DNA from: Pseudomonas sp. GD04091
Lineage (GTDB): Bacteria; Pseudomonadota; Gammaproteobacteria; Pseudomonadales; Pseudomonadaceae
Assembly: GCF_029836165.1 (NCBI RefSeq)
Contig: NZ_JAOEBG010000009.1
Location: forward strand, 1 to 64,000
Length of the DNA: 64,000 nucleotides
Direction of reading: 5' to 3'
The notes below the pieces were generated by a model. The model saw only the letters and a program-made list of their open reading frames with translations, was not told where the DNA came from and ran no database searches. Of this stretch, positions 28,500 to 37,338 are shown one piece after another (positions within the stretch are counted from its first letter, which is position 1; every line of letters starts with the position of its first letter). A program made the position numbers and the translations under genes.

Positions 28500-30917
28500 T
28501 CAGAACCCTACGCTGGCCTGTAGATAGAAGGTACGCGGCTCACCCACATAGATCCCGGCATTGTTGTCGCTGGAACGGGTGAAGTACTGCTTGTCGAAGA
28601 GGTTCTTCACCCCCGCCGCCAGCTTCAGGTTCGACAACTGCGGCCCGAACGCATAGCCACCACGGGCATGCCAGGTCACGTAGCCCGGAATGTCGCCATA
28701 TTGCCCGTCGGCGCTCGGCTCGGTGATGTAGTTGCCGTTGAAGCTGCCGTTGGCGTTCATCCCGGTACCCGGCGCGCGCTGCTTGGACTGAGCGTAGGCA
28801 TCCAGATTCCAGGTCCAGTGGTTGATCTCGTAGCGCAACCCGGCGGTGGCCACCTGACGTGAGTAGAACGGCAGGTCGCGGCCCTTGAAGCCGGGGATCT
28901 CGCCTTCATAGGTGGCGCGGGTGTAGGTGTAGCCGGCATTCACCGACAGCCCCTGCAGGCGCGGATCGAGGCCGGACAGGTCATAGCGCGCCGAAGCCTC
29001 GATGCCCTGGTGCTTGGTCGCGCCGAGGTTGGTCCAGCCGACATCGTTGCTGATGTACTGCAGCTCGTCGTCGAAGTCGATGTAGAAGGCGGTCAGCTCG
29101 CCGGCCCAGTTGCCGTTGTCATAACGCGTGCCGATCTCGTAGGTCTTGGCCTTCTCCGGCTCCAGGCCGTTGGCGGTGCTGTCGCCGACGCCGCCCTGGC
29201 CGAGCTGGAAGTACTGCAGGCTGCCGAACGAGGTCTCGTAGTTGGCGAACAGTTTCCACGCATCGGACATGTGATACATCACGCTCAACGCCGGCAGCGG
29301 CTCGTTGCTGGTGATGCTGCGGTTCTTCTCCGGCACCGGACGGTAGTTGGCGTCCATCACCGGGCGGTCGCGCCAGTCGGTGTTGATGTGCTCGAAGCGA
29401 ATGCCCGGGGTGATGGTCCAGTTGCCTACGTCGATCTTGTCGTCGATGTAGTAGGCGCTGGCCTCGGTACCACCGCTGCGGTCCTGGAACACGTGGCCGT
29501 CGGAAGTCGGGGTCACGGTCGGCACATTGTCGATCAGGGCCAGGCGCGTGGACTGCTCGCGCATGGCTTCCTTCAGGTAGCGGTAGCCGACGCTGACTTC
29601 CTGGGTGGTCGGGCCGACGAAGAAGATCCGCGACAGCCGCGGCTCGATGGCGAAGGTGTGGTAGTTGCGCGGATACGACGACAAGGTCTTCATGTCGCGG
29701 GCGGCGATGGCGCTGCCGCGGAAGCTGTCGGTGTAGTAGGTCAGCACCTCGAACTGGGTGGCGTCGTCGATCTGCCGCTGCCACTTGAACGAGACGTCCT
29801 TGCGCCGGCCACTGAAGTAGTCGTAGTCGCGCACCGACTGGAAGGGGTCGTGGTCGTACTGCGCCTGGGTCAGGCCACCGGGCATGTCGGCGCGACCGTC
29901 GTAGTAGTGGAAGTTGAGCCAGAATTCGTCGACATCGGTGGGCGCCCAGTGGGTCTTGAGCATCACATCGTCGATGTCGTTGTCGTTGTTGCTGCTGCGG
30001 TAGCCATCGCCGTTCACGCCGGTATACAGCAACGCGACGCCCATGCCGTTGTCGGCGGTGCCGCCGACGAAGGCCGACTCGGAATGCTTCCAGCCGCCAT
30101 GGCGCGAGGTCTCCAAGGTGGTGGACAACTCGCCGGTGGCTTTCTCGGGGATGGCCCGGGTGACGAAGTTGATCACCCCGCCGACGTTCTGCGGGCCATA
30201 GCGCACGGAACCAGCACCGCGTACCACGTCGATGCTGTCGAGGTTGCCCGAAGAGATCGGCGCCATCGACAGCTGCGGCTGACCATAGGGCGCGAATGCC
30301 GCCGGAATGCCGTCGATCAGCACGGTCGAGCGCGGCGACAGGCGCGACGTCAGGCCACGCACGCCGACGTTCAGCGACAGGTCGCTGCCACCGGTGCCAT
30401 TGGAGTCCTGCACCTGCACGCCAGGGATGCCACGCAGCACGTCGCGCACGTTCATCGCGCCCTGCTCCACCATCGCCTCGCGGCGCACCACGGTGCGCGC
30501 GCCCGGGTGATTCTGCACCACGCTCTGCTCGGCATCGCCCAGCCAGTCACCGACCACCTTCACGTCGGTGGGCGCCAGCTCCAGGCTGCCGGTGGTGAGC
30601 GTACCGGCGGCCTGGACCGGCTTGACCACCACCGTGTCCGCCGACTGCTCGAAGGTCAGCCCACTGCCTTGCAGCAACTGCTGCAGGGCCTGCTCCGGCG
30701 CCAGGTTGCCGGACACCGCCGGGGCCTGCTTGCCGGCTACCAGCTCGGGGCTGAAGAACAGCTGCAGGTTGGTCTGCTGGCCAAGGTGCTTGAGGGCGCC
30801 CGCCAACGGCTGGGCCTGGATCTGAATGCCATCGGCGTAACTGTTGCCTGCGGCGGCAGTGACCGCCAGGGCCAGCGCCAGACGGCGCAGCTGGAGAAGG
30901 GGCTTATTGTTGTTCAC
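28500..30917 (-). CDS. fecA: TonB-dependent ferric citrate-type receptor FecA
   Basis: The 805-residue outer membrane receptor has a signal peptide (ending near NSYADG), then an N-terminal STN signalling domain (about 30-105, with PLAGALKHLGQQTNLQLFFS) that talks to FecR. The plug follows (about 130-265, VRDVLRGIPGVQVQDSNGTG), then the barrel with the terminal strand FYLQASVGF ending in Phe. FecA of E. coli imports ferric dicitrate and turns on its own synthesis through FecR and FecI. The downstream position next to fecR-fecI supports that assignment, but another siderophore is possible. Confidence 0.88.
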   Translation of the reverse strand: MNNNKPLLQLRRLALALAVTAAAGNSYADGIQIQAQPLAGALKHLGQQTNLQLFFSPELVAGKQAPAVSGNLAPEQALQQLLQGSGLTFEQSADTVVVKPVQAAGTLTTGSLELAPTDVKVVGDWLGDAEQSVVQNHPGARTVVRREAMVEQGAMNVRDVLRGIPGVQVQDSNGTGGSDLSLNVGVRGLTSRLSPRSTVLIDGIPAAFAPYGQPQLSMAPISSGNLDSIDVVRGAGSVRYGPQNVGGVINFVTRAIPEKATGELSTTLETSRHGGWKHSESAFVGGTADNGMGVALLYTGVNGDGYRSSNNDNDIDDVMLKTHWAPTDVDEFWLNFHYYDGRADMPGGLTQAQYDHDPFQSVRDYDYFSGRRKDVSFKWQRQIDDATQFEVLTYYTDSFRGSAIAARDMKTLSSYPRNYHTFAIEPRLSRIFFVGPTTQEVSVGYRYLKEAMREQSTRLALIDNVPTVTPTSDGHVFQDRSGGTEASAYYIDDKIDVGNWTITPGIRFEHINTDWRDRPVMDANYRPVPEKNRSITSNEPLPALSVMYHMSDAWKLFANYETSFGSLQYFQLGQGGVGDSTANGLEPEKAKTYEIGTRYDNGNWAGELTAFYIDFDDELQYISNDVGWTNLGATKHQGIEASARYDLSGLDPRLQGLSVNAGYTYTRATYEGEIPGFKGRDLPFYSRQVATAGLRYEINHWTWNLDAYAQSKQRAPGTGMNANGSFNGNYITEPSADGQYGDIPGYVTWHARGGYAFGPQLSNLKLAAGVKNLFDKQYFTRSSDNNAGIYVGEPRTFYLQASVGF

Positions 30918-31025
30918 GTCTTCGAAGGGTCCTGAGAGTCGGGATAAACGCCAACCGCATGCAAATGGAAATGCTTGGCAGTTGCAGCTGGCGGGGAAGA
31001 CGAACGGGCGGAAAAAAACCTGAAT

Positions 31026-32009
31026 CTATTTCGCGACAATTTCGCTGGAGCCGTCCGCACGCTGCTTCACCGCTACCGGCAAGATGCTCGGCAAGGCTCG
31101 CAGCAGAGCGTCGGGGTCGTCCGTGCTGAAGGTGCTGGACAGACGCAGGCCGGCCACTTTACCCGGCGCCACGTGCAACGGTCGGGCACGATAGCGCGAA
31201 ACCTCGGCCACCACCTCGCTGAGCGGGGCGTCGTCGAACACCAGCTTGCCCCGGCGCCAGGCGGTCACGGCGTTGGCATCGATGGCATAGGGCGCGGCGA
31301 CCTTGCCCTGGGCGTCGATATGCGAACCCTGGCCCGCGCCAAGTTGCGCCAGCGACTCGGCCGCCCCTTGCACCCGCACCGAGCCCTGCTCCACCGAAAC
31401 ACGGGTGCTGTTCGGGTCCTGGCGCACATCGAAGCGGGTGCCGGTCACCGTGACCTCGCCTTGGGCAGTGCTCACCACGAATGGCCGGCCGCTGTCATGG
31501 GCGACGATGAACATCGCCTCGCCCTGGCTCAGGCGCACATGGCGCTGTCCTGGGGAGAACATCAACTGAACCTGGGTGGAACTGTTGAGCTCGAGCCGCG
31601 AACCGTCCGGCAACTCGACCTGGCGTCGCTCACCCAGAACGGTGCTCAGCGTGTCCTGATAATTGAGCTGCCGATACTGCCAACCCGTCCAGCCAAGGCC
31701 CAGTGCGACGACGGTCACGCCAGCCGCCAGCGCCTGGCGCAGCAGACGACGACGGGGCAGCTGACGCACCGGTTCCGGTTGGCACAGGGCCTCGAGCCGT
31801 TGTCGAGGGACGAAATCCACGGCGCGCCACAGCTGCTCCAGCCGCGCGTACTCTTCACCGTGCCGTGGATGCTGCGCCAGCCACTGCTGCAGTGAAGCGC
31901 GCAAGGCAGTGTCCTGTGGCGCGTCCTGGAGCCGGGCGAACCACATGGCCGCCTGCTCGCCGACGGGATCGGGCACGTGCTGTTTCATCGAGGGGGTCTC
32001 CTGACTCAT
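31026..32009 (-). CDS. fecR: FecR-type anti-sigma factor
   Basis: The 327-residue inner-membrane regulator has a cytoplasmic N-terminus (about 1-85) that includes the DUF4880 stretch EQAAMWFARLQD and WLAQHPRHGEEYARLEQLW. One membrane helix follows (about 92-107, LAAGVTVVALGLGWTG), then the periplasmic FecR domain, VLGERRQVELPDGSRLELNS. It relays the signal from the receptor STN domain to the sigma factor. It overlaps the upstream sigma gene by 4 bases and lies 108 bases upstream of the receptor gene. Confidence 0.92.
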   Translation of the reverse strand: MSQETPSMKQHVPDPVGEQAAMWFARLQDAPQDTALRASLQQWLAQHPRHGEEYARLEQLWRAVDFVPRQRLEALCQPEPVRQLPRRRLLRQALAAGVTVVALGLGWTGWQYRQLNYQDTLSTVLGERRQVELPDGSRLELNSSTQVQLMFSPGQRHVRLSQGEAMFIVAHDSGRPFVVSTAQGEVTVTGTRFDVRQDPNSTRVSVEQGSVRVQGAAESLAQLGAGQGSHIDAQGKVAAPYAIDANAVTAWRRGKLVFDDAPLSEVVAEVSRYRARPLHVAPGKVAGLRLSSTFSTDDPDALLRALPSILPVAVKQRADGSSEIVAK

Positions 32010-32494
32010 CTGGCCGACACATCCAAGTGCTCACGCAGATGTCGGAGCGTGCGGATCATATACTTTTCGACCATGTTCTTGGTCAAACCCATGCGCTCGG
32101 CGATCTCGGCCTGGGTCAGACCCTCGAGCTTCTGCCAGATGAACACCCGGCGGCAGTTGAGCGGCAATTCGGCCAGCGCCCGCTCGACGCTGTCAGCCAG
32201 CTCCAGGGCATGCACATAGGCTTCGGGATCATCGCCGCCCGCCGTGCTTTCATCGAACACGTCCAGCTCGATGGCCTGGCGACGGTCTTCGCGGCGATAG
32301 CCATCGACGGCGATGTTGCGAGCCGTCTGGTGCAGATAGGCACGCGGCTGCTCGACCTGTTCGCGCGGGTTCTCCAGCACCCGGACGAAGGCATCGTGGG
32401 TGAGGTCCTCGGCCTGCTGACGACTGCGCAGCTTGCGCGTCCAGGTGCCGATCAGCTCATGGTAGTGGTCGAGGAAGCCTTTGTGTCCGGACAC
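32006..32494 (-). CDS. fecI: ECF sigma factor FecI
   Basis: The 162-residue group IV sigma factor has region 2 (about 20-80: LIGTWTRKLRSRQQAEDLTH then DAFVRVLE) and region 4 (about 105-155: LPLNCRRVFIWQKLEGLTQA then EIAERMGLTKNMVEKYM). It directs RNA polymerase to the receptor promoter when FecR is activated. A weak Fur-like site lies just upstream, as expected for an iron-starvation sigma factor. Confidence 0.92.
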   Translation of the reverse strand: MSGHKGFLDHYHELIGTWTRKLRSRQQAEDLTHDAFVRVLENPREQVEQPRAYLHQTARNIAVDGYRREDRRQAIELDVFDESTAGGDDPEAYVHALELADSVERALAELPLNCRRVFIWQKLEGLTQAEIAERMGLTKNMVEKYMIRTLRHLREHLDVSAR

Positions 32495-32528
32495 GGTAGG
32501 TTCGTCAGGGAGGCAGGATGAGGTCGCG

Positions 32529-32547
32529 AATAGTAATGTTTCTCATC
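32529..32547 (-). promoter_or_regulatory. Possible Fur box upstream of fecI
   Basis: On the leftward strand GATGAGAAACATTACTATT matches the 19-bp Fur consensus at about 11 positions. It lies 35 bases upstream of the fecI start. The match is weak and the call rests partly on the known Fur control of fecI genes. Confidence 0.35.
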
Positions 32548-32626
32548 AACGACAGCAATGACCGTCGAGAAGGACAAGGCTCCCTTCCTTCAACGGCCGG
32601 CACGCAGGTCCAACCCGGCGCCTCGC

Positions 32627-33157
32627 TCAGCGCCTGCGAAACTGGTCATAAGCATCGAACACTTGGCAGTCGACCTGCAGCACCTCCATGCGCAGGTGCA
32701 ACAGGTTCGGCCTGTTCACGCCCACATAGTGATCGTCCCAGGGGGAGCGGTTGGCCACCCCCACCATGGCCCGGCTCGGCGCGGCCAGCGTGACGTTTCC
32801 GTAGGTACGCAGCTCAGGCCGTTGCAACTTGGCATCGTCGACTCGCACCCGCCACAGGATCGGCTTCTTGCTCTTCAGGTAGAAACCGATGGCGTTGCCG
32901 ATATTCAGGTCCCAGATCGCGTAATGCGATCCACCTGGCCCGGACTCGACAGTGCGGATCTGATACCCGGCGTCGCTTCCTTGGAAATAGCCGAACCAGA
33001 AACGCTGCTGCGTTTCGACACTGCCGGGCGGCGCGATGGTCAGCCAGTTGTTGCGGCGTTCCAGTGGAACCCCTTCGACCGAATCGAGTGGTCCTTCATA
33101 ACCTGGGGTGACGGACGTCAGCGTGGCAAGGAAGGAACGTTCCTGTACATAACGCAT
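32627..33157 (-). CDS. Hypothetical 176-residue beta-rich protein
   Basis: I start this at the ATG at 33157 (MRYVQERSFLATLTSV), which has a GAGAG-type site upstream; the reading frame continues to 33385 but that extension has basic, low-quality sequence. The protein is rich in aromatic and beta-forming residues (QQRFWFGYFQG, HYAIWDLNIGN), with no signal peptide or membrane segment. I do not recognise the family. It lies near two other unknown proteins of similar size at 35060 and 35714, flanking speC, and may belong with them. Confidence 0.6.
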   Translation of the reverse strand: MRYVQERSFLATLTSVTPGYEGPLDSVEGVPLERRNNWLTIAPPGSVETQQRFWFGYFQGSDAGYQIRTVESGPGGSHYAIWDLNIGNAIGFYLKSKKPILWRVRVDDAKLQRPELRTYGNVTLAAPSRAMVGVANRSPWDDHYVGVNRPNLLHLRMEVLQVDCQVFDAYDQFRRR

Positions 33158-33626
33158 GGTGATTGCTCTCGTGGATAGGGTGATCCGCCCACTGTGCGCG
33201 CTTCGCTGCTGCGCTTTCAGCGTGAGTCCTTTCCACCGTCGCGCCAGTTTCGCGCCTGGATCCGATAGCCTGACCCTCTCCCGATGACGACAAGGCCGGA
33301 AAATGCATCGCGCCAAACGAAAAATTATCGTTATTTCATCTGGAAAATCTGCGCTTTCGATGTGGCCATAAATATGAACACTCACGACGCTTGCTGGTGC
33401 AGGCGGCTATAACCGACCAGCGGTCACTTCCACGTAGATCAAGCCTTTCGCGGTGAAACTCAAGCCATCATGCAAAGAACGGAGCTCTCAGCCGATCACC
33501 ACCAGATCGCCACCTATTCCACAATTTTTTACGCTTGCGGGCTGCCAGGGAACATCCACCGGTCACATCAGTCGGTTATTACGGTGACAGGGCGGCAAAC
33601 CCCGCGTAACGCCCCGGGATTGCCTG
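33158..33626. other. Long non-coding stretch upstream of speC
   Basis: No gene is supported. Short reading frames (for example 33470-33652) have no ribosome site or family signature. The area is divergent between the leftward hypothetical gene and rightward speC and is expected to hold the promoter of the former. Confidence 0.5.
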
Positions 33627-33655
33627 TTGATATTGCCGGTTTCACGCCCTAAAGT
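33627..33655 (+). promoter_or_regulatory. Sigma-70-like promoter of speC
   Basis: TTGATA (33627-33632) and TAAAGT (33650-33655) are separated by 17 bases. It leaves a leader of about 200 bases before the speC start, long enough for post-transcriptional control. Confidence 0.5.
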
Positions 33656-33856
33656 GCGCGCCGAACGTCCATGCTGGAAACGATCCATCCGGCTCAAGTA
33701 CTGACGACGAGACAGCAAGGTCACCCGCTCCACGTCCGGTTGACCTTTTTGCTTTCGGCGACATGCCTTGGGAAGTAGGCGAACCAAAGTGGGGATACGG
33801 AGGACGTTCAGTTTGCAGCCACTTACCTTTTCAGTTTGCCCATGGAGCCCTTGAGC

Positions 33857-35020
33857 ATGTCGATCCAGGTCGAAGACTATTTCGCACGCGACACCTTCCA
33901 GAAGATGAAGGCGTTCGCCGACAAGCAGGAAACCCCGTTCGTACTCATCGATACCCAGATGATCAGCCAGGCCTACGATGACCTGCGCGCCGGTTTCGAG
34001 TTCGCCAAGGTCTACTACGCGGTCAAGGCCAACCCGGCGGTCGAGATCATCGACCTGCTGAAAGAGAAGGGCTCGAGCTTCGACATCGCCTCGATCTACG
34101 AGTTGGACAAGGTGCTGGGCCGTGGCGTCAGCGCCGACCGCATCAGCTACGGCAACACCATCAAGAAGTCCAAGGACATCCGCTACTTCTACGAGAAGGG
34201 CGTGCGCCTGTACGCCACCGACTCCGAAGCCGACCTGCGCAACATCGCCAAGGCCGCGCCGGGCTCGAAGGTCTACGTGCGCATCCTCACCGAAGGCTCC
34301 ACCACCGCCGACTGGCCGCTGTCGCGCAAATTCGGCTGCCAGACCGACATGGCCATGGACCTGCTGATCCTCGCCCGCGACCTGGGCCTGGTGCCTTATG
34401 GCATCTCCTTCCACGTCGGTTCCCAGCAGCGCGACATCAGCGTGTGGGACGCGGCCATCGCCAAGGTCAAGGTGATCTTCGAGCGCCTGAAGGAAGAAGA
34501 CGGCATCGAGCTGAAACTGATCAACATGGGCGGCGGCTTCCCGGCCAACTACATCACCCGCACCAACAGCCTGGAAACCTACGCCGAAGAGATCATTCGC
34601 TTCCTCAAGGAAGACTTCGGCGACGACCTGCCGGAAATCATCCTCGAGCCGGGCCGTTCGCTGATCGCCAACGCCGGCATCCTGGTCAGCGAAGTGGTGC
34701 TGGTGGCGCGCAAGTCGCGCACCGCGGTCGAGCGCTGGATCTATACCGACGTGGGCAAGTTCTCCGGCCTGATCGAAACCATGGACGAGTCGATCAAGTT
34801 CCCGATCTGGACCGAGAAGAAAGGCGAGACCGAGGAAGTGGTGATCGCCGGCCCGACCTGCGACAGCGCCGACATCATGTACGAGCACTACAAGTACGGC
34901 CTGCCGCTGAACCTGGCCATCGGCGACCGTCTGTACTGGCTGTCCACCGGCGCCTACACCACCAGCTACAGCGCGGTGGAGTTCAACGGGTTCCCACCGT
35001 TGAAGGCCTACTACCTGTAA
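33857..35020 (+). CDS. speC: Ornithine (diaminopimelate-fold) decarboxylase SpeC
   Basis: The 387-residue group IV PLP enzyme decarboxylates ornithine to putrescine. The PLP lysine is K57 in YYAVKANP. The glycine-rich phosphate-binding loop is INMGGGFPANY, followed by ILEPGRSLIANAG. The active-site cysteine is in GPTCDSADI. The start at 33857 (MSIQVEDYFARDTF) has GGAG at 33844-33847 and matches my memory of the P. putida protein; a start seven codons earlier is possible. Alternative substrates such as lysine are known in this fold. A strong terminator follows. Confidence 0.93.
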   Translation: MSIQVEDYFARDTFQKMKAFADKQETPFVLIDTQMISQAYDDLRAGFEFAKVYYAVKANPAVEIIDLLKEKGSSFDIASIYELDKVLGRGVSADRISYGNTIKKSKDIRYFYEKGVRLYATDSEADLRNIAKAAPGSKVYVRILTEGSTTADWPLSRKFGCQTDMAMDLLILARDLGLVPYGISFHVGSQQRDISVWDAAIAKVKVIFERLKEEDGIELKLINMGGGFPANYITRTNSLETYAEEIIRFLKEDFGDDLPEIILEPGRSLIANAGILVSEVVLVARKSRTAVERWIYTDVGKFSGLIETMDESIKFPIWTEKKGETEEVVIAGPTCDSADIMYEHYKYGLPLNLAIGDRLYWLSTGAYTTSYSAVEFNGFPPLKAYYL

Positions 35021-35023
35021 CGA

Positions 35024-35052
35024 AGAAAGGGGCGCAAGCCCCTTTCTTTTTT
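35024..35052 (+). terminator. Rho-independent terminator of speC
   Basis: Ten-base arms 35024-35033 and 35038-35047 with a GCAA loop are followed by a T-run to 35052. It begins 4 bases after the stop codon. Confidence 0.92.
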
Positions 35053-35059
35053 CCGTGCA

Positions 35060-35605
35060 TCAGGCTTCGACCGAGTACTGCGTGAGCAACTCCAAGGTGA
35101 ATGTGCTCGCCTTGGCAAAGTCAGGTTCCAGCAAGCGCAGGATGCCGCTTTCACGCTCGGCGATAGTGATCGGCACCTGCCGTGGCGGGCTCATGGAGAA
35201 CCACTCCCAGTCACGGCTCTTCTTGCGCCGACCGCTGACGGCGACCCAACGCGAATCCAGCGACTGCAGCTTGACGTAATACTGATTGGGGAAGTCCGCC
35301 CCCAGATTGCCGTAACTGTGAATGCGCAGCGCAGGACCCGGCACGGGTCTCGGCTCGGCAGCCTCGGTCAGGCCATCGTGCTTGCCAACGACCAGTTGAC
35401 GACCCGCCGCAGAGCGGAACTCGAAGGCGATGCCGCCGCCAATCAGCGGATGTGCGAGCATGCCGATCTGAAACCGTTCGGGCTCGACATGCCTGCGAAT
35501 CACCTCGAGGTAGCCACGCTGGTTGAAGCACACAGGCCATACCCTACCCTCCAGTTCACAGGACAGGCGTCCCTGCAGCCGTTTTTTATAAATCGCCTCA
35601 TTCAT
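35060..35605 (-). CDS. Hypothetical 181-residue protein next to speC
   Basis: I start at the second ATG (35605, MNEAIYKKRLQGRLSCELEG) because AGGAG then sits about 7 bases upstream; the first ATG at 35611 is too close to it. The protein looks soluble and beta-rich, with QYYVKLQSLDSRWVAVSGRR in the middle. No signal peptide is seen. I do not recognise the family. It converges with speC and is the downstream member of a leftward pair with the gene at 35714. Confidence 0.6.
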   Translation of the reverse strand: MNEAIYKKRLQGRLSCELEGRVWPVCFNQRGYLEVIRRHVEPERFQIGMLAHPLIGGGIAFEFRSAAGRQLVVGKHDGLTEAAEPRPVPGPALRIHSYGNLGADFPNQYYVKLQSLDSRWVAVSGRRKKSRDWEWFSMSPPRQVPITIAERESGILRLLEPDFAKASTFTLELLTQYSVEA

Positions 35606-35713
35606 GCACATGCTCCTGGATTACGGCAACCAATGATTACGCACCACCTTATCGAGGGCGCTGCTGCCGTATAACCAGGACACTTTTCCCCAAGCCGTGA
35701 ACAAATGACTGTG

Positions 35714-36223
35714 TTACTTCAAGATAAACCGGGTAGGTTTTCCGTCCGTGACCTGACGCAAATATTCCAGTGCCCCGCTTTTTTCAATCTGCACAAAACC
35801 ATCACGCACTTCGCTCTTCAGATGAAATATGCTCTGACGCACACCGAAGCCTTCATACACCTCACCGGTATGAACAAGCTTCCATATATTTTCATGCGAA
35901 TCTTCTGCACCCACGAACATATCGCTGAACAGCTTGACCCAGCCATTCACGTTTATCGAGAGCAAATCATCCTTGTAGCCCATGTAATCTGTGTTGCACA
36001 CCACATGAGCGGTCAAGTACTCCCTGTAATTATCAATAATATGGACCCTCAACTGCATCTTCGTGGTGAAATAGTTATATTCGCTCTCAGGCAAAACCAA
36101 CCAACCTGTCAGGTCTGGTAGCAGGCTCAGGGTGCCAGTAATCACCATCACTGGAACAGGTCTGTCAGACTTGTCCAGGGCATAGAGATCGGCGGTGAAT
36201 ATCTGCGATTTGTTTGTTTCCAT
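35714..36223 (-). CDS. Hypothetical 169-residue protein in an AT-richer block
   Basis: The ATG at 36223 (METNKSQIFTADLYALDKSD) has AGGAG 8 bases upstream. The protein is soluble and rich in aromatic residues (LTGWLVLPESEYNYF, WVKLFSDMFVGAEDS), with no recognisable motif. Its base and codon use is AT-richer than neighbouring genes, which suggests acquisition by transfer. It is encoded upstream of the 35060 gene on the same strand, 108 bases apart, and may be co-transcribed. Confidence 0.6.
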   Translation of the reverse strand: METNKSQIFTADLYALDKSDRPVPVMVITGTLSLLPDLTGWLVLPESEYNYFTTKMQLRVHIIDNYREYLTAHVVCNTDYMGYKDDLLSINVNGWVKLFSDMFVGAEDSHENIWKLVHTGEVYEGFGVRQSIFHLKSEVRDGFVQIEKSGALEYLRQVTDGKPTRFILK

Positions 36224-36241
36224 GGCGGATACTCCTACACA

Positions 36242-36457
36242 TCAAATTGATAACGCCGCCTTGCAAAGCCACATCCACGTGACTCTGACTTCAGACGCGG
36301 CGACATTTGAAGTATGAACAGCCTTGTACCACTGGAAAATCCCGAATAATTTCCCTCTATCAACAGTCACTTTTCCCACAACAGGAAGGCGCAACTTCCA
36401 ATACAAGGATTCGATACGGAACGTTGCCTCCGAGCGCTTTTGACAGGCACGGCACAT
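36242..36457 (-). CDS. Possible 71-residue protein or gene remnant
   Basis: The frame begins at 36457 (MCRACQKRSEATFRIESLYW) and ends 18 bases before the 36223 gene. It has no strong ribosome site and no family signature. AT-richness matches the 35714 gene, so it could be a remnant of an older gene in the same block. The rest of the gap to the Sel1 gene (36458-36573) shows nothing I can name. Confidence 0.3.
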   Translation of the reverse strand: MCRACQKRSEATFRIESLYWKLRLPVVGKVTVDRGKLFGIFQWYKAVHTSNVAASEVRVTWMWLCKAALSI

Positions 36458-36573
36458 AGCCGCATCCCGCGATGCCGATGCAGCGCTACAAGAGGTGAAG
36501 GCGTTTGAGCACGCGCATGCTGTTGTTCATGTACGCGCAGGGAACACTCGGGTTTTCATACCTTGCCAGCCGC

Positions 36574-37335
36574 TCAAGCAGACAATGCGTTCCCCCGTAG
36601 GGCAATTTCCTTCATGAAGCTGGCTGCCTGGTCCGACAACAACGGCCCGGCAGCCAACAGCGCGGCCACGCTGCTACGTAAGAACGCCAGGTTGCCCTCT
36701 ACCCGCGCCCTATCCAGCCAAAGGCAGGCCTCCGCCAGCGAGCCACGCTCCACCAGCACCATCGCCAGGCTGAACATCCCCCGAAAATCCCCCGCTTGCG
36801 CCGAACGGCGATACCAGCGCACGGCCCGCACTGGACTGGCAGCGGTGGCGATCCCTTGCTCCAGGTAACGCCCATACAGGTTCATCGACTTCGCATGCCC
36901 CAACTGCGCGGCCTTCTCATAGCACGCCAAGGCCTGCGCCTGGCTGGCTGGCACCCCGCGCCCGGTGGCCAGCAGATTGCCCAGGTTGTACATGCCCCAG
37001 TCGAGACCCGCGTCAGCTGCCCGCGCGTAGTGAATGGCCGCCTCTGTCGGGTTCGCGTCGCCACCCCAGCCATGCTCCAGACAACGGCCGAGCATGTTGT
37101 GGGCCATGGCGCTGCCCTGCTGCGCGGCGATCGAGAACCAGCGGCGGGCGACAGTGGCATCTTCTTCGATACCGCGGCCATCCAACAGGATCTGCCCCAA
37201 CAACAGCTGCGCTTCGACCACACCCTGCCCCGCGGCCGCCAGGATCGCCTGGGCGGCCTGGCCCGGACTGTGCTCGAGCATCGCCCGCAGCCCGGCCACA
37301 TCCACCGCTTGCTCACGACGCAACTGATAGGACAT
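36574..37335 (-). CDS. Sel1-like repeat (SLR) protein
   Basis: The 253-residue soluble protein contains four or five Sel1-type helical repeats between about residues 40 and 220, seen in AQLLLGQILLDGRGIEEDAT, AMAHNMLGRCLEHGWGGDAN, GMYNLGNLLATGRGVPASQA and SMNLYGRYLEQGIATAASPV. Such repeats bind other proteins. It lies 3 bases after piuC on the same strand, the arrangement I recall in P. aeruginosa (PA4516 beside piuC), so it is part of the iron-related unit. No enzyme function is expected. Confidence 0.88.
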   Translation of the reverse strand: MSYQLRREQAVDVAGLRAMLEHSPGQAAQAILAAAGQGVVEAQLLLGQILLDGRGIEEDATVARRWFSIAAQQGSAMAHNMLGRCLEHGWGGDANPTEAAIHYARAADAGLDWGMYNLGNLLATGRGVPASQAQALACYEKAAQLGHAKSMNLYGRYLEQGIATAASPVRAVRWYRRSAQAGDFRGMFSLAMVLVERGSLAEACLWLDRARVEGNLAFLRSSVAALLAAGPLLSDQAASFMKEIALRGNALSA

Positions 37336-37338
37336 GGC

